Counted from the first letter of the stretch, positions 1 to 7,175 are shown. The stretch: DNA of 10,410 nt from an uncultured Haloferula sp. (GCA_946481625.1 CAMLOZ010000070.1:1-10410); one strand, 5' to 3'. The notes: generated by a model not told the origin, from the letters alone. Numbers and translations are program-made.

Positions 1-135
1 GATACGGCATTGCTCCGTGAAGCGCGGGCTCTTGCGGATCGGGTGATCGGGGAGGATCCGATGCTGGCTGGCCTACATACATCTCTACGGGGAATGATTC
101 ACGAGGCGCCATCGCCCGCCGCACAACGCGGCTAA
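1..135 (+). CDS. recG: C-terminal end of probable ATP-dependent DNA helicase RecG (5' partial)
   Basis: The reading frame is open from base 1 and ends at TAA 133-135, giving 44 residues. The segment contains LLREARALADRVIGEDPML, which resembles the extreme C-terminus of RecG: an 'AR..A..ll..DP.L' helix that follows the last helicase domain. RecG is a cytosolic branched-DNA helicase that reverses stalled forks and processes Holliday junctions. No helicase motif lies inside the window, so the call rests only on this tail pattern and could be wrong. The last ten or so residues (Pro/Ala/Gln rich) look like a species-specific extension. The next gene starts one base after the stop, suggesting co-transcription. 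Confidence 0.5.
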   Translation, partial: DTALLREARALADRVIGEDPMLAGLHTSLRGMIHEAPSPAAQRG

Positions 136-136
136 C

Positions 137-652
137 ATGAGAATGCCGGTGCCCGATTTCCAGTCCATCCAAGACTGTTTCCTCCACGACGACGGAAGCC
201 TGCCCGGAATCGAACTGAGATTCGGCCACGTGCGGGAAATTCCCGGGGTTTACGAATTCCTATTGGCCCGCTCAAGGATCACCACGCCCGAAGCAAGCTT
301 CTGGGACGAGGTCGCGGAGCGCGAGGTGCGGTTAGATTCAGTTCCCAATGCCGCATCTTTCGTGGTCAACGGCACTACCGACTGCTTCCGTCTTTGCGTG
401 AAAACGCAGGTCGCGGGAGTCGACCTTCCCGAACTTGGTCTATTTGTCTTCCGAGAAAACCTCGAGTTGGACTGGCGCATGGGTCCGGAATGGACCGAGG
501 ACAAGGTTCTGGCATTCTTCGAATTGCTCCATCTCCTCAAAGAGCTGGCACCATCACTAGAGCTTGCCAATCCCGACTTGGAAGGAGTGGTGAACCCGGC
601 CGCGTTCTTCCGTTTCTGGGATGCCTATGAGCTGGAAAGGCGAACACGCTAA
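137..652 (+). CDS. Hypothetical protein, 171 aa
   Basis: I do not recognise this family. The protein is acidic and soluble-looking, with no signal peptide or membrane segment. It is rich in Phe, Leu and Glu and alternates predicted strands (ELRFGHV, SFVVNG, LGLFVF) with a Leu/Glu helix near residues 120-140. The C-terminal part ends in a Phe/Trp-rich stretch (AAFFRFWDAYELERR). There is no obvious catalytic motif. The ATG at 137 lies one base after the upstream stop; a second ATG at 143 is an equally possible start. Neither has a clear ribosome binding site, so translation may be coupled to the preceding gene. The stop lies 8 bp from the end of the convergent ada-alkA gene. Confidence 0.7.
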   Translation: MRMPVPDFQSIQDCFLHDDGSLPGIELRFGHVREIPGVYEFLLARSRITTPEASFWDEVAEREVRLDSVPNAASFVVNGTTDCFRLCVKTQVAGVDLPELGLFVFRENLELDWRMGPEWTEDKVLAFFELLHLLKELAPSLELANPDLEGVVNPAAFFRFWDAYELERRTR

Positions 653-660
653 GATCCGGA

Positions 661-2130
661 TCACGTCGCCTGCGCTGACAGGCTCCGCCACAAATGCAGC
701 ACCGCGTAGCTCCGCCACGGCCGCCATGGCTGCGACATTTCTTCCGCCTGCTTCGCGCCCACCCCGCCGAGCGCGTTGCGCACCGCGATGTCCTCCTTCG
801 GAAAGGCATCCGGCCAACGCAGCGCCCTCATGGCGATGTAGTGCGCGGTCCATTGACCGATCCCGGGCAGGGCGATCAGTTGACCGATGACCGCTTCCGG
901 GTTCGCGCCGGGTTCGAGCGAAAGCGCTCCCGAATGAAAAGCACGCGCCATGGCGATGATGCTCGCGGACCTTGCGCTCACGATACCGAGCTTGGCCACA
1001 TCATCCGGCGTCGCCGCTGCGACCTTCGATGCGAGCGGCGACAAGCGCGATAGCCCGGGAAACGGCGTCTCGATCTTCTCACCGAAGGCCTCGGCAAAAC
1101 GGCAGGCAATGGTGGTGGCGGCCTTCACGGTGATCTGTTGGCCGATGATCGCCCGCATTGCCATTTCGAAGCCATCGAAGGCTCCCGGCACCCGCAAGCC
1201 GGGATGCTTTGCCACGCTTTTCTTCAGGAGCGGGTCCTTCCTCAAATGCTCCGCGATCAAATCCGGGCGTGCGGCGAGATCGAAGAGATTGCGCAGCCTA
1301 CCGAGCAGCGCGGGCAGCACCGACGTGAGCGAGTAGGTGAACTCCACCCGCAGCGCATGCTTCTCCGCCGCATGGCTTACCTTGATCCAACCCTTGTGTT
1401 TCCCGAGGCGAACGGTCCGCATGTAGCTCCCGTCCTCGACGAATTCCACATCGCGGATCGCCCGCAGCCTGAGGAAGTCCAAGGTGCCTTCCCAATCGTA
1501 GGGCGGCCGATAGCTCAACTGCAGCGTCGCGGTATCCGCCGCATCGATCTCTGCTCCGTGTTGCACCGCCTCCTTCCGCAGACGGGTCGGCGGCATGCGG
1601 TAGCGGGAGCTGAAGGCATCGTTGAAACGGCGCAAACTCGAGAAGCCGCTGGCAAAAGCGATCTCGGTAACCGGCAGCCTGGTTTCCGTCAGCAGTTGCT
1701 TCGCCAGCAGCAAGCGGCGCGTCTGCATCAGCTCGATCGGCGACACGCCCAGCTCCTTCTGGACGATGCGCCGCAACTGGCGCGAACTGATCCCGAATTG
1801 CGCGGCGATCTCCTCAAGGTTGGCTCCATCGTCGGCCAAACCTTCGTTCATCCGGTGAACGATCAGGTGGGCGATCCGATGCGCGTTGTCCACCGGCGCA
1901 TTCCCCGGTGCCAGTTCCGGGCGACAGCGGAGGCAGGGACGGAACGACGCCTTCTCGGCAGCCGCCGCGCTTTCGAAGAAACGGCAGTTCTGCAGCTTCG
2001 GTGCTTTCACCGTGCAGATCGGCCGGCAGTAGATGCCCGTGGACGTGACGCCGACGAAGAACACGCCGTCGAAGCGCGGATCCCGCGAGGTCATCGCGGT
2101 GTAGGCGGCGGTCGGCTCGATCTCGGTCAT
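661..2130 (-). CDS. alkA: AdaA-AlkA fusion: methylphosphotriester-sensing AraC regulator and 3-methyladenine DNA glycosylase
   Basis: Predicted length is 489 residues, in three parts. Residues about 15-73 form the Ada N-terminal Zn domain: the four expected Cys are present (C35, C39, C66, C69, in GIYCRPIC and FRPCLRC). In E. coli Ada this domain takes a methyl group from DNA phosphotriesters and so activates transcription. Residues about 82-186 are an AraC-type double HTH (IAAQFGISSRQLRR; IAFASGFSSLRRFNDAF). Residues about 203-489 are AlkA-like, with the N-terminal domain (SYRPPYDW), the GFEMAMRAIIGQQ segment and the helix-hairpin-helix LPGIGQWTA (421-429). The likely catalytic Asp is D447 in FPKEDIAV. 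There is no O6-methyltransferase domain; the divergent ogt supplies it. I start at ATG 2130 because upstream in-frame ATGs (2169, 2199, 2277) fall in the intergenic inverted repeat or in ogt. An ATG at 2169 cannot be excluded. The architecture matches the AdaA-AlkA fusion known from mycobacteria. Confidence 0.93.
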   Translation of the reverse strand: MTEIEPTAAYTAMTSRDPRFDGVFFVGVTSTGIYCRPICTVKAPKLQNCRFFESAAAAEKASFRPCLRCRPELAPGNAPVDNAHRIAHLIVHRMNEGLADDGANLEEIAAQFGISSRQLRRIVQKELGVSPIELMQTRRLLLAKQLLTETRLPVTEIAFASGFSSLRRFNDAFSSRYRMPPTRLRKEAVQHGAEIDAADTATLQLSYRPPYDWEGTLDFLRLRAIRDVEFVEDGSYMRTVRLGKHKGWIKVSHAAEKHALRVEFTYSLTSVLPALLGRLRNLFDLAARPDLIAEHLRKDPLLKKSVAKHPGLRVPGAFDGFEMAMRAIIGQQITVKAATTIACRFAEAFGEKIETPFPGLSRLSPLASKVAAATPDDVAKLGIVSARSASIIAMARAFHSGALSLEPGANPEAVIGQLIALPGIGQWTAHYIAMRALRWPDAFPKEDIAVRNALGGVGAKQAEEMSQPWRPWRSYAVLHLWRSLSAQAT

Positions 2131-2160
2131 CGGTGCAGCGTAGCCGAAGGAGCCGCTCGC

Positions 2161-2216
2161 GCTGGCCATTTCCGGACACGGGAATATTTTTGTTCTCATG
2201 TCCGGAAACGGCCAGC
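2161..2216. promoter_or_regulatory. 18-bp inverted repeat in the ada-alkA / ogt divergent promoter region
   Basis: Left arm 2161-2178 reads GCTGGCCATTTCCGGACA. Right arm 2199-2216 is its reverse complement with one mismatch (17 of 18). The 20-bp spacer is AT-rich (it contains AATATTTTTG), unlike the surrounding DNA, and is a plausible place for -10 elements. A third partial copy of the core, TTTCCGG, lies at 2221-2227 in the same orientation as the left arm. By position it is a candidate operator for the Ada-type regulator; a transcribed hairpin is the alternative. No E. coli-type Ada box (AAAGCGCA) is seen here. Confidence 0.6.
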
Positions 2217-2246
2217 AGCATTTCCGGGACGGGTCATAGTGAGGGC

Positions 2247-2750
2247 ATGAGTTCTTTCTACAAAACCATGGATTCACCGGTCGGCCTTCTGACCCTGGTG
2301 GCGAATGACAAGGGTCTGGCGGCCATCCTCTGGGAGAATGACGACCCGGACCGCGTGCGGCCGGGGCCGATGGAGGAGGACGGAAACCATCCCGTTCTAG
2401 TTGAAGCGGAACGGCAATTGACGGCTTACTTCACAGGGAAGCTCGAGCGCTTTTCGCTGCCCCTCGCCTTCACCGGCACGGAGTTCCAGAAGAAGGTGTG
2501 GGCGGCATTGACCACCATCCCCTTCGGCGAGACCCGGAGTTATGCGGAGATCGCCCGCCAGATCGGTCACCCGACGGCGGTCCGCGCCGTGGGCGCGGCC
2601 AATGGCAAGAATCCGATCTCCATCGTCGCTCCCTGCCATCGGGTGATCGGCTCCAATGGCAAGTTGACGGGCTTTGCCGGCGGCTTGGAAGCGAAGGCGC
2701 TTTTGTTGCGGATGGAGTCCAGGGAGGAAATCCCGGCGCTGCAATTGTGA
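2247..2750 (+). CDS. ogt: Methylated-DNA--[protein]-cysteine S-methyltransferase
   Basis: This 167-residue protein is a suicide repair enzyme that moves alkyl groups from O6-alkylguanine (and O4-alkylthymine) in DNA to its own Cys. The N-terminal half (residues 1-75) is the RNase H-like methyltransferase domain. Residues 78-158 form the DNA-binding and active-site domain. The active-site motif is IVAPCHRVI, with acceptor C130 and H131. The RAVGAANGKNP motif carries the Arg finger, R113. FGETRSYAEIA is also typical. Length is normal for Ogt/AdaB. I chose ATG 2247 because GTGAGG precedes it by a few bases; the open frame extends to 2133 but that part crosses the inverted repeat. It is divergent from the AdaA-AlkA gene, which lacks this domain, so the two probably form one alkylation-response locus. 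Confidence 0.95.
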   Translation: MSSFYKTMDSPVGLLTLVANDKGLAAILWENDDPDRVRPGPMEEDGNHPVLVEAERQLTAYFTGKLERFSLPLAFTGTEFQKKVWAALTTIPFGETRSYAEIARQIGHPTAVRAVGAANGKNPISIVAPCHRVIGSNGKLTGFAGGLEAKALLLRMESREEIPALQL

Positions 2751-2814
2751 CGCTGCCATCCCCCTCACGAGCGAATTTCCGCGAAATACCTCGCTACGGA
2801 ATCCGACAGGCGCT

Positions 2815-3132
2815 ATGGCGATCCCCTTGGCTCCCCCGGCCGGGTTTCCCAACTGTATTCCCGTGAAAATCACGCTCAACGACTCCATCCCCGAGGACAA
2901 GCGGCCCCTGGTCGAGGAACTGGTGAGGACTTCCATCAAGTCCCCGCAGTTCGTATGGCTGCCAAGCCGCTTCCCGCGCTACGTGATGTTCATCGAGCCG
3001 GGGCCGAACGACAGCGCGGAACCGGAGAACGGCTCGATCTTCGAATCGCCGCAATCGGGAAAGCGATCCCTGTCCTCCGTTACCAACTTCCTCGAAGATC
3101 GCATCAAGCTCTGCCTGACCGTCAAGGCATAG
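2815..3132 (+). CDS. Small hypothetical protein
   Basis: I do not recognise this gene. From ATG 2815 it encodes 105 residues; a GTG at 2863 would give 89. The region up to 2862 is Pro-rich (IPLAPPAGFPNCIP) and looks less protein-like, so the GTG start, giving (M)KITLNDSIPEDKRP, is a serious alternative. The body contains a short helix (LVEELVRTSI), aromatic stretches (QFVWLPSRFPRYVMFI) and a C-terminal SVTNFLEDRIKLCLTVKA that looks like helix then strand. There is no signal peptide, membrane segment or known motif. It lies 64 bp after ogt on the same strand with no terminator visible between, so read-through from ogt is possible, but nothing ties it to DNA repair. Confidence 0.55.
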   Translation: MAIPLAPPAGFPNCIPVKITLNDSIPEDKRPLVEELVRTSIKSPQFVWLPSRFPRYVMFIEPGPNDSAEPENGSIFESPQSGKRSLSSVTNFLEDRIKLCLTVKA

Positions 3133-3153
3133 AGGTTTGGTTTTTCGATATAC

Positions 3154-3270
3154 TTTGACTCCGCCGGACGCACGCGTACGGTCGGTTGTTTCGTAGGGGG
3201 CTTTGGGCCGCTTGTCGGGATCTTCGGATTCCGCCGCCATGAAGAGCGCGAGATCGTTTTGACTCCGCCG
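3154..3270 (+). repeat. Direct repeat TTTGACTCCGCCG in the leader of the glycosyltransferase gene
   Basis: The 13-mer TTTGACTCCGCCG occurs exactly at 3154-3166 and again at 3258-3270, 104 bp apart; the second copy ends two bases before the start codon. A related GATTCCGCCGCCATGAAG lies between them at about 3227-3244 and opens a seven-codon frame (ATG 3239, TGA 3260-3262). A TATACT sequence at 3149-3154 could be a -10 element, but I see no good -35. The 140-bp leader contains no other gene and no strong hairpin. Confidence 0.4.
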
Positions 3271-3272
3271 TC

Positions 3273-5528
3273 ATGAAAGCTCCCTCGCCCACCCGTCATA
3301 TCGCCTTCATTGGCAACTATTCGCCGCGACGATGCGGCATTGCCACCTTCACCAGCGATATCTGCGAAGCCATCGCGGCGGAGTTCCCCGCCGCGAGCTG
3401 TTTTGCCGGGGCAATGAACGACCGGCCGCAGGGCTACGACTATCCCCCGCGGGTCCGCTTCGAGATTGATCAGGACGATCCGGAATCCTACGCCCGGGCG
3501 GCCGAGTTCCTGCACATCAACAATGTCGAGGTCGTTTCGGTACAACATGAGTTCGGGATCTATGGCGGGCCCGCCGGCTCTCATCTGCTGGGTTTCCTGA
3601 GCCAGCTGAAGAAGCCCGTCGTGACCACGCTTCACACGGTCCTCAAGGCACCCGACACGGCACAGCGCGAGGTGATGGAGCAGTTGGACCAGCTTTCGAA
3701 CCGGTTCATCGTAATGGCCGAACGCGGCCGCAGCCTGCTCGCCGAGGTCTATGGCGTGGCTCCCGGCAAGATCGACCTGATCCCGCACGGGGTGATCGAT
3801 ATGCCCTTCATCGATTCGAACTTCTACAAGGATGTCTTCGATGCGGAGGGCAAAACGGTCCTCCTCACCTTCGGCCTGCTCTCGCCTAACAAAGGCATCG
3901 AGACCGCGATCAAGGCGTTACCGGCGATCCTGGCAAACCATCCCGAGGTCGTCTATCTGGTGGTCGGAGCCACTCATCCGCACCTGATCGCCACCCAGGG
4001 CGAATCGTATCGGGAAGGATTGAAGACCCTCGCCCGCGAATTGGGAGTCCAGGATCAGGTCGTCTTTCACGACCGGTTTGTCTCGATGGACGAACTCAAG
4101 GAATTCATCGGCGGGGCGGACATCTACATCACGCCCTACCGGAACGAGGAGCAGATCACTTCCGGCACGCTGGCCTACACTTTCGGGGCGGGGAAGGCGA
4201 TCATCTCGACACCCTATTGGCACGCCCGGGAGCTTTTGGCCGGGGATCGCGGGGTAATCATTCCCTTTGCCGACCCCGGGGCGATCACAGCCGCGGTAAA
4301 CGATCTTCTGGCACATCCCACGCGGATGACCGCAATGCGGAAAAAGGCATGGAAGGAAGGCCGCAAGATGACCTGGCCGCAGGTCGCCAGACGCTACATG
4401 GAAAGCTTCGACCGCGCCCGCGCCGGACTGAGCGAGCCAACCACCGCCCTGATGGAAAAGCGCGGCTCCAGCAACGGCTACTATCCGATCCCGCAGCCGA
4501 AGCTCGATCATCTGTTCCGGATGACGGATCACACCGGGATCTTCCAGCACGCCATCTACAACGTGCCCAACTACCACGAGGCCTATTGCACGGATGACAA
4601 CGCGCGCGCCTTCATCTTCACCATCGTCCATCAGGAGGAACACGGGCGGGATCCGAAGATCGAAGATCTTGCGAGCTCATATCTCGCCTTCCTCTGGTAC
4701 GCTTTCGACGCCAATACCAGGCGCTTCCGGAACTTCATGAGCCACGAGCGGCATTGGCTGGAAAGCAAGGGATCCGAAGACAGCCATGCACGAGCCCTCT
4801 GGGCCGCGGGAACCGCCTTGGGCCGCTCCCCGAACGAGGGCTATCGCAATCTTTGCGCGCTGCTGTTCCAGAGAGGACTCGGCGCGGTGAAGCACTTCAG
4901 TTCGCCGCGTGCATGGGCCTTCACGCTCGTCGCCATCCACGAATACCTGCGAGCCTTCACGGGCGACCGCGAGGTCGCGAAAATGCAGGAGATCCTCGTG
5001 GCCCGGCTCATCGATCTCTTCCACGCCAACTCGGGACCGGACTGGCTGTGGTTCGAGCGCATCGTCACTTACGACAACGCGAAACTCCCGCACGCGTTGA
5101 TCGTTTCGGGCAGCCATCCGGCAATCGAAATCGGTCTCATCTCGTTGCGCTGGCTGATTCAGGAACAAACCGGGGACGGCGGTCAATTCTCGCCGATCGG
5201 CTGCCACGGCTTCTGGCCCCGCGAGGCGGAGAAAGCCCGCTTCGACCAGCAACCGGTGGAAGCCCACGCCATGATCTCCGCCTGCATGGCCGCCCACGAG
5301 GTTACGGGGGAACAGATCTGGGCCGACGATGCGCGCCGTTGTTTCGAATGGTTCCTCGGCCGCAACGATCTGGGGATTCCCCTGTACGACGAGAACTCGG
5401 GCGGTTGTCGCGACGCGCTCTTGCGCGACCACATCAATCAGAACCAAGGAGCCGAATCCACCCTCGCCTTCCATCTCTCCCGGTCCGAGCTCGATCGTCA
5501 CGACCGGAGAGCCCTTGCCACTTCATGA
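3273..5528 (+). CDS. GT4-type glycosyltransferase with a long unassigned C-terminal domain
   Basis: The protein has 751 residues. Residues 1 to about 390 are a GT-B fold, GT4-like glycosyltransferase. The N-terminal nucleotide-fold segment has a Gly loop (YSPRRCGIATFTSDI), followed by VVSVQHEFGIYGGPAG, LLTFGLLSPNKGIE at the start of the second Rossmann domain, and SGTLAYTFGAGKAIISTPYW at the donor site. The usual GT4 EX7E pair is not clearly kept. Such enzymes transfer a sugar from an NDP-sugar in the cytoplasm; donor and acceptor cannot be read here. Residues about 410-751 form a second, helix-rich domain with a distinct YHEAYCTDDNARAF motif near its start, perhaps an (alpha/alpha) toroid, not assignable by eye. 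The stop overlaps the next start as ATGA, so coupling to the GH130 gene is likely. A mannosyltransferase role is an inference from that partner. Confidence 0.85.
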   Translation: MKAPSPTRHIAFIGNYSPRRCGIATFTSDICEAIAAEFPAASCFAGAMNDRPQGYDYPPRVRFEIDQDDPESYARAAEFLHINNVEVVSVQHEFGIYGGPAGSHLLGFLSQLKKPVVTTLHTVLKAPDTAQREVMEQLDQLSNRFIVMAERGRSLLAEVYGVAPGKIDLIPHGVIDMPFIDSNFYKDVFDAEGKTVLLTFGLLSPNKGIETAIKALPAILANHPEVVYLVVGATHPHLIATQGESYREGLKTLARELGVQDQVVFHDRFVSMDELKEFIGGADIYITPYRNEEQITSGTLAYTFGAGKAIISTPYWHARELLAGDRGVIIPFADPGAITAAVNDLLAHPTRMTAMRKKAWKEGRKMTWPQVARRYMESFDRARAGLSEPTTALMEKRGSSNGYYPIPQPKLDHLFRMTDHTGIFQHAIYNVPNYHEAYCTDDNARAFIFTIVHQEEHGRDPKIEDLASSYLAFLWYAFDANTRRFRNFMSHERHWLESKGSEDSHARALWAAGTALGRSPNEGYRNLCALLFQRGLGAVKHFSSPRAWAFTLVAIHEYLRAFTGDREVAKMQEILVARLIDLFHANSGPDWLWFERIVTYDNAKLPHALIVSGSHPAIEIGLISLRWLIQEQTGDGGQFSPIGCHGFWPREAEKARFDQQPVEAHAMISACMAAHEVTGEQIWADDARRCFEWFLGRNDLGIPLYDENSGGCRDALLRDHINQNQGAESTLAFHLSRSELDRHDRRALATS

Positions 5529-6988
5529 CACCACCCGTCCCCCTTTCCACCGGCATCCATATCCGGCCCGACAATGCCCGTGTGCTCGTGCGCTCGTTCG
5601 TTCCCGGGAATCGCTCCTCAATCCTCCGCATCGTCGAGCGGGCGCTCCTTCCCCCGGAAGAGGAGATTGCCGACCGGCTCGCGCACCTCCATGCCCACTT
5701 CGATGCAAGGCATCTGCGGATCGAAGCGGCGTGGCTGCGCCACTATGAAAAAGTCAGGTCCCACGTGCCTCATGAGGACTCCCTCTCGGATCAACGCCGA
5801 CTCTACATCGGAGCCCTGTTCTCCGGCGAGTACGCGCTCGAGTCCGCAGCGCTCTTCAACCCGTCCATCGTGCCCCATCCCGACCAATCGGGGCTGGCCG
5901 GGGACGAGCTGCGTTTCATCATGAGTCTCCGCGCCACGGGCGAGGGCCACATCTCGTCGATCACCTTCCGCACCGGGATCATCCGCGGGGACCATTCCAT
6001 CTTCATGGAAGAGCCGTCGCGGCATGTCACCGCGCCCGAGCTGAAGGCAGACCCGTCTTTCCGCCGGACCGCGTTCTTTCGCAAGCTCCACGAGATGGAG
6101 TTCGATAGTCCGTGGTCGCGGACGCTGATGCAATCGCTGGGCGACCACTTCACGCGCAGCGAAATGAACTCCGCAATCCGCACCGCGGGAGGAACGACAC
6201 GCCAGGCCTCCCGCGCGGCCCGGAGAACGGTCGAGTGCATGCGCTGGCTGGCGGAGGTGAACTACGAGGTCCGCTTCGCCCCCGCCGTGCCGCTCTCCGA
6301 GCGGATCATCTTCCCCGCCTCTCCGAGCGAGAGCAACGGCATGGAGGATGCCCGTTTCGTCCGTTTCACCGCCGACGACGGCGCGGTGACGTACTACGCC
6401 ACCTATACCGCATACAACGGGCGCACGATCCTGCCCCAACTGCTGGAAACATCGGATTTCCTCGAGTTCCGCGCCGCGACGCTCAATGGCGCCTCCGCCC
6501 GCAACAAGGGAATGGCGCTGTTCCCGCGCAAGATCCGCGGCAAATACGCGATGATCTCACGCCACGACGACGAGAACCTCTATCTGATGTATTCGGATGA
6601 CCTCCACCTCTGGGAAGACGCACTGCTGCTGCGCCGCCCCGGCGAGGAGTGGGAAACCGTGAAAATCGGCAACTGTGGCTCGCCCATCGAAACCGAGGCC
6701 GGGTGGCTGGTCCTGACCCATGGCGTCGGGCCGATGCGACGCTACTGCATCGGTGCCATGCTGCTCGATCTGGAAGACCCCGCCATCGTGCTCGGCCATC
6801 TCCCCACGCCGCTGATCGAGCCCGACGAACCATTGCGGAACGGCTACGTCCCGAACGTCGTCTATACCTGCGGGGCTCTGGTTCACGCGGGGAAGCTCAT
6901 CCTGCCGTATGGCCTGAGCGACACTTCGGCCACGATCTCTACCGTCGATCTCGCGGAATTGACCACCGCACTCAACCCCCGGGGATAA
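5525..6988 (+). CDS. Glycoside hydrolase family 130-like protein (mannoside phosphorylase/hydrolase family)
   Basis: The protein has 487 residues. GH130 enzymes are five-bladed beta-propellers that phosphorolyse, or in some subfamilies hydrolyse, beta-mannosides. Visible family-like segments, in order, are SAALFNPSIVP (about residues 115-125), the NGMEDARFVRF motif holding the candidate catalytic acid D275 and R277, NKGMALFPRKIRGKYAMISR (327-346), the Gly-Ser-Pro/His block (GSPIETEAGWLVLTHGV, H399) and a final NGYVPNVVYTCGAL with LPYGLSD. The first roughly 100 residues are a helical extension before the propeller. R335, R338, R346 and H399 lie where phosphorylases often bind phosphate, but this needs an alignment. 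The start at ATG 5525 overlaps the glycosyltransferase stop (ATGA). There is no signal peptide, so it is cytoplasmic, which suits a phosphorylase or intracellular glycan turnover. Confidence 0.85.
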   Translation: MTPPVPLSTGIHIRPDNARVLVRSFVPGNRSSILRIVERALLPPEEEIADRLAHLHAHFDARHLRIEAAWLRHYEKVRSHVPHEDSLSDQRRLYIGALFSGEYALESAALFNPSIVPHPDQSGLAGDELRFIMSLRATGEGHISSITFRTGIIRGDHSIFMEEPSRHVTAPELKADPSFRRTAFFRKLHEMEFDSPWSRTLMQSLGDHFTRSEMNSAIRTAGGTTRQASRAARRTVECMRWLAEVNYEVRFAPAVPLSERIIFPASPSESNGMEDARFVRFTADDGAVTYYATYTAYNGRTILPQLLETSDFLEFRAATLNGASARNKGMALFPRKIRGKYAMISRHDDENLYLMYSDDLHLWEDALLLRRPGEEWETVKIGNCGSPIETEAGWLVLTHGVGPMRRYCIGAMLLDLEDPAIVLGHLPTPLIEPDEPLRNGYVPNVVYTCGALVHAGKLILPYGLSDTSATISTVDLAELTTALNPRG

Positions 6989-7018
6989 ACCCCGATCCAC
7001 CTCCAACCTGGCAACACC

Positions 7019-7159
7019 ATGGGCGACAAATCCCCGAAATCGAAACAGAAGAACCAAGCTCAAAAGCAGAGCAAGGACAACGCCGACAAACAGGCAAAGC
7101 AGCGCTTGATCGACAGCCGGAACCAGTCTTCCGCGGCCGGGCCGCCGAAGAAAAAATAG
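7019..7159 (+). CDS. Small Lys/Gln-rich protein, 46 aa
   Basis: The sequence begins MGDKSPKSKQKNQAQKQ and ends GPPKKK before TAG 7157-7159. It is strongly basic and hydrophilic, almost all Lys, Gln, Asn, Ser, Ala and Asp, with no hydrophobic core and no signal peptide. It is probably disordered. I have the impression that short proteins beginning MGDKSPKSK recur as hypothetical proteins in several bacterial groups, which supports a real gene, but I cannot test that here. No ribosome binding site is obvious. It starts 30 bp after the GH130 stop on the same strand, so it may be transcribed with that operon. A nucleic-acid-binding role is possible from charge alone. Confidence 0.7.
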   Translation: MGDKSPKSKQKNQAQKQSKDNADKQAKQRLIDSRNQSSAAGPPKKK

Positions 7160-7175
7160 CAAGCGGCCTCCAGCC

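Noticed and set aside
653..662. Palindrome GATCCGGATC between the converging genes as a terminator
   Set aside because: Only 10 bp, no loop and no U-tract on either strand; too short for an intrinsic terminator.
2131..2246. E. coli-type Ada box (AAAGCGCA) in front of ada-alkA or ogt
   Set aside because: No such sequence was found on either strand in this interval.
1138..2250. Plus-strand open frame of 370 codons opposite ada-alkA
   Set aside because: It is antisense to a gene with intact Ada, AraC and AlkA motifs, and its own translation is Arg/Gln/His-rich without recognisable domains. It is a GC-driven shadow.
2131..2277. Longer N-terminus for the AdaA-AlkA protein from ATG 2277, 2199 or 2169
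   Set aside because: These starts fall within ogt or the inverted repeat, and the added residues have no family counterpart; 2169 remains a weak alternative.
4754..5524. N-terminal extension of the GH130 frame upstream of ATG 5525
   Set aside because: It overlaps the glycosyltransferase gene and is Arg/Pro-rich out-of-frame translation; the ATGA overlap gives a natural start at 5525.
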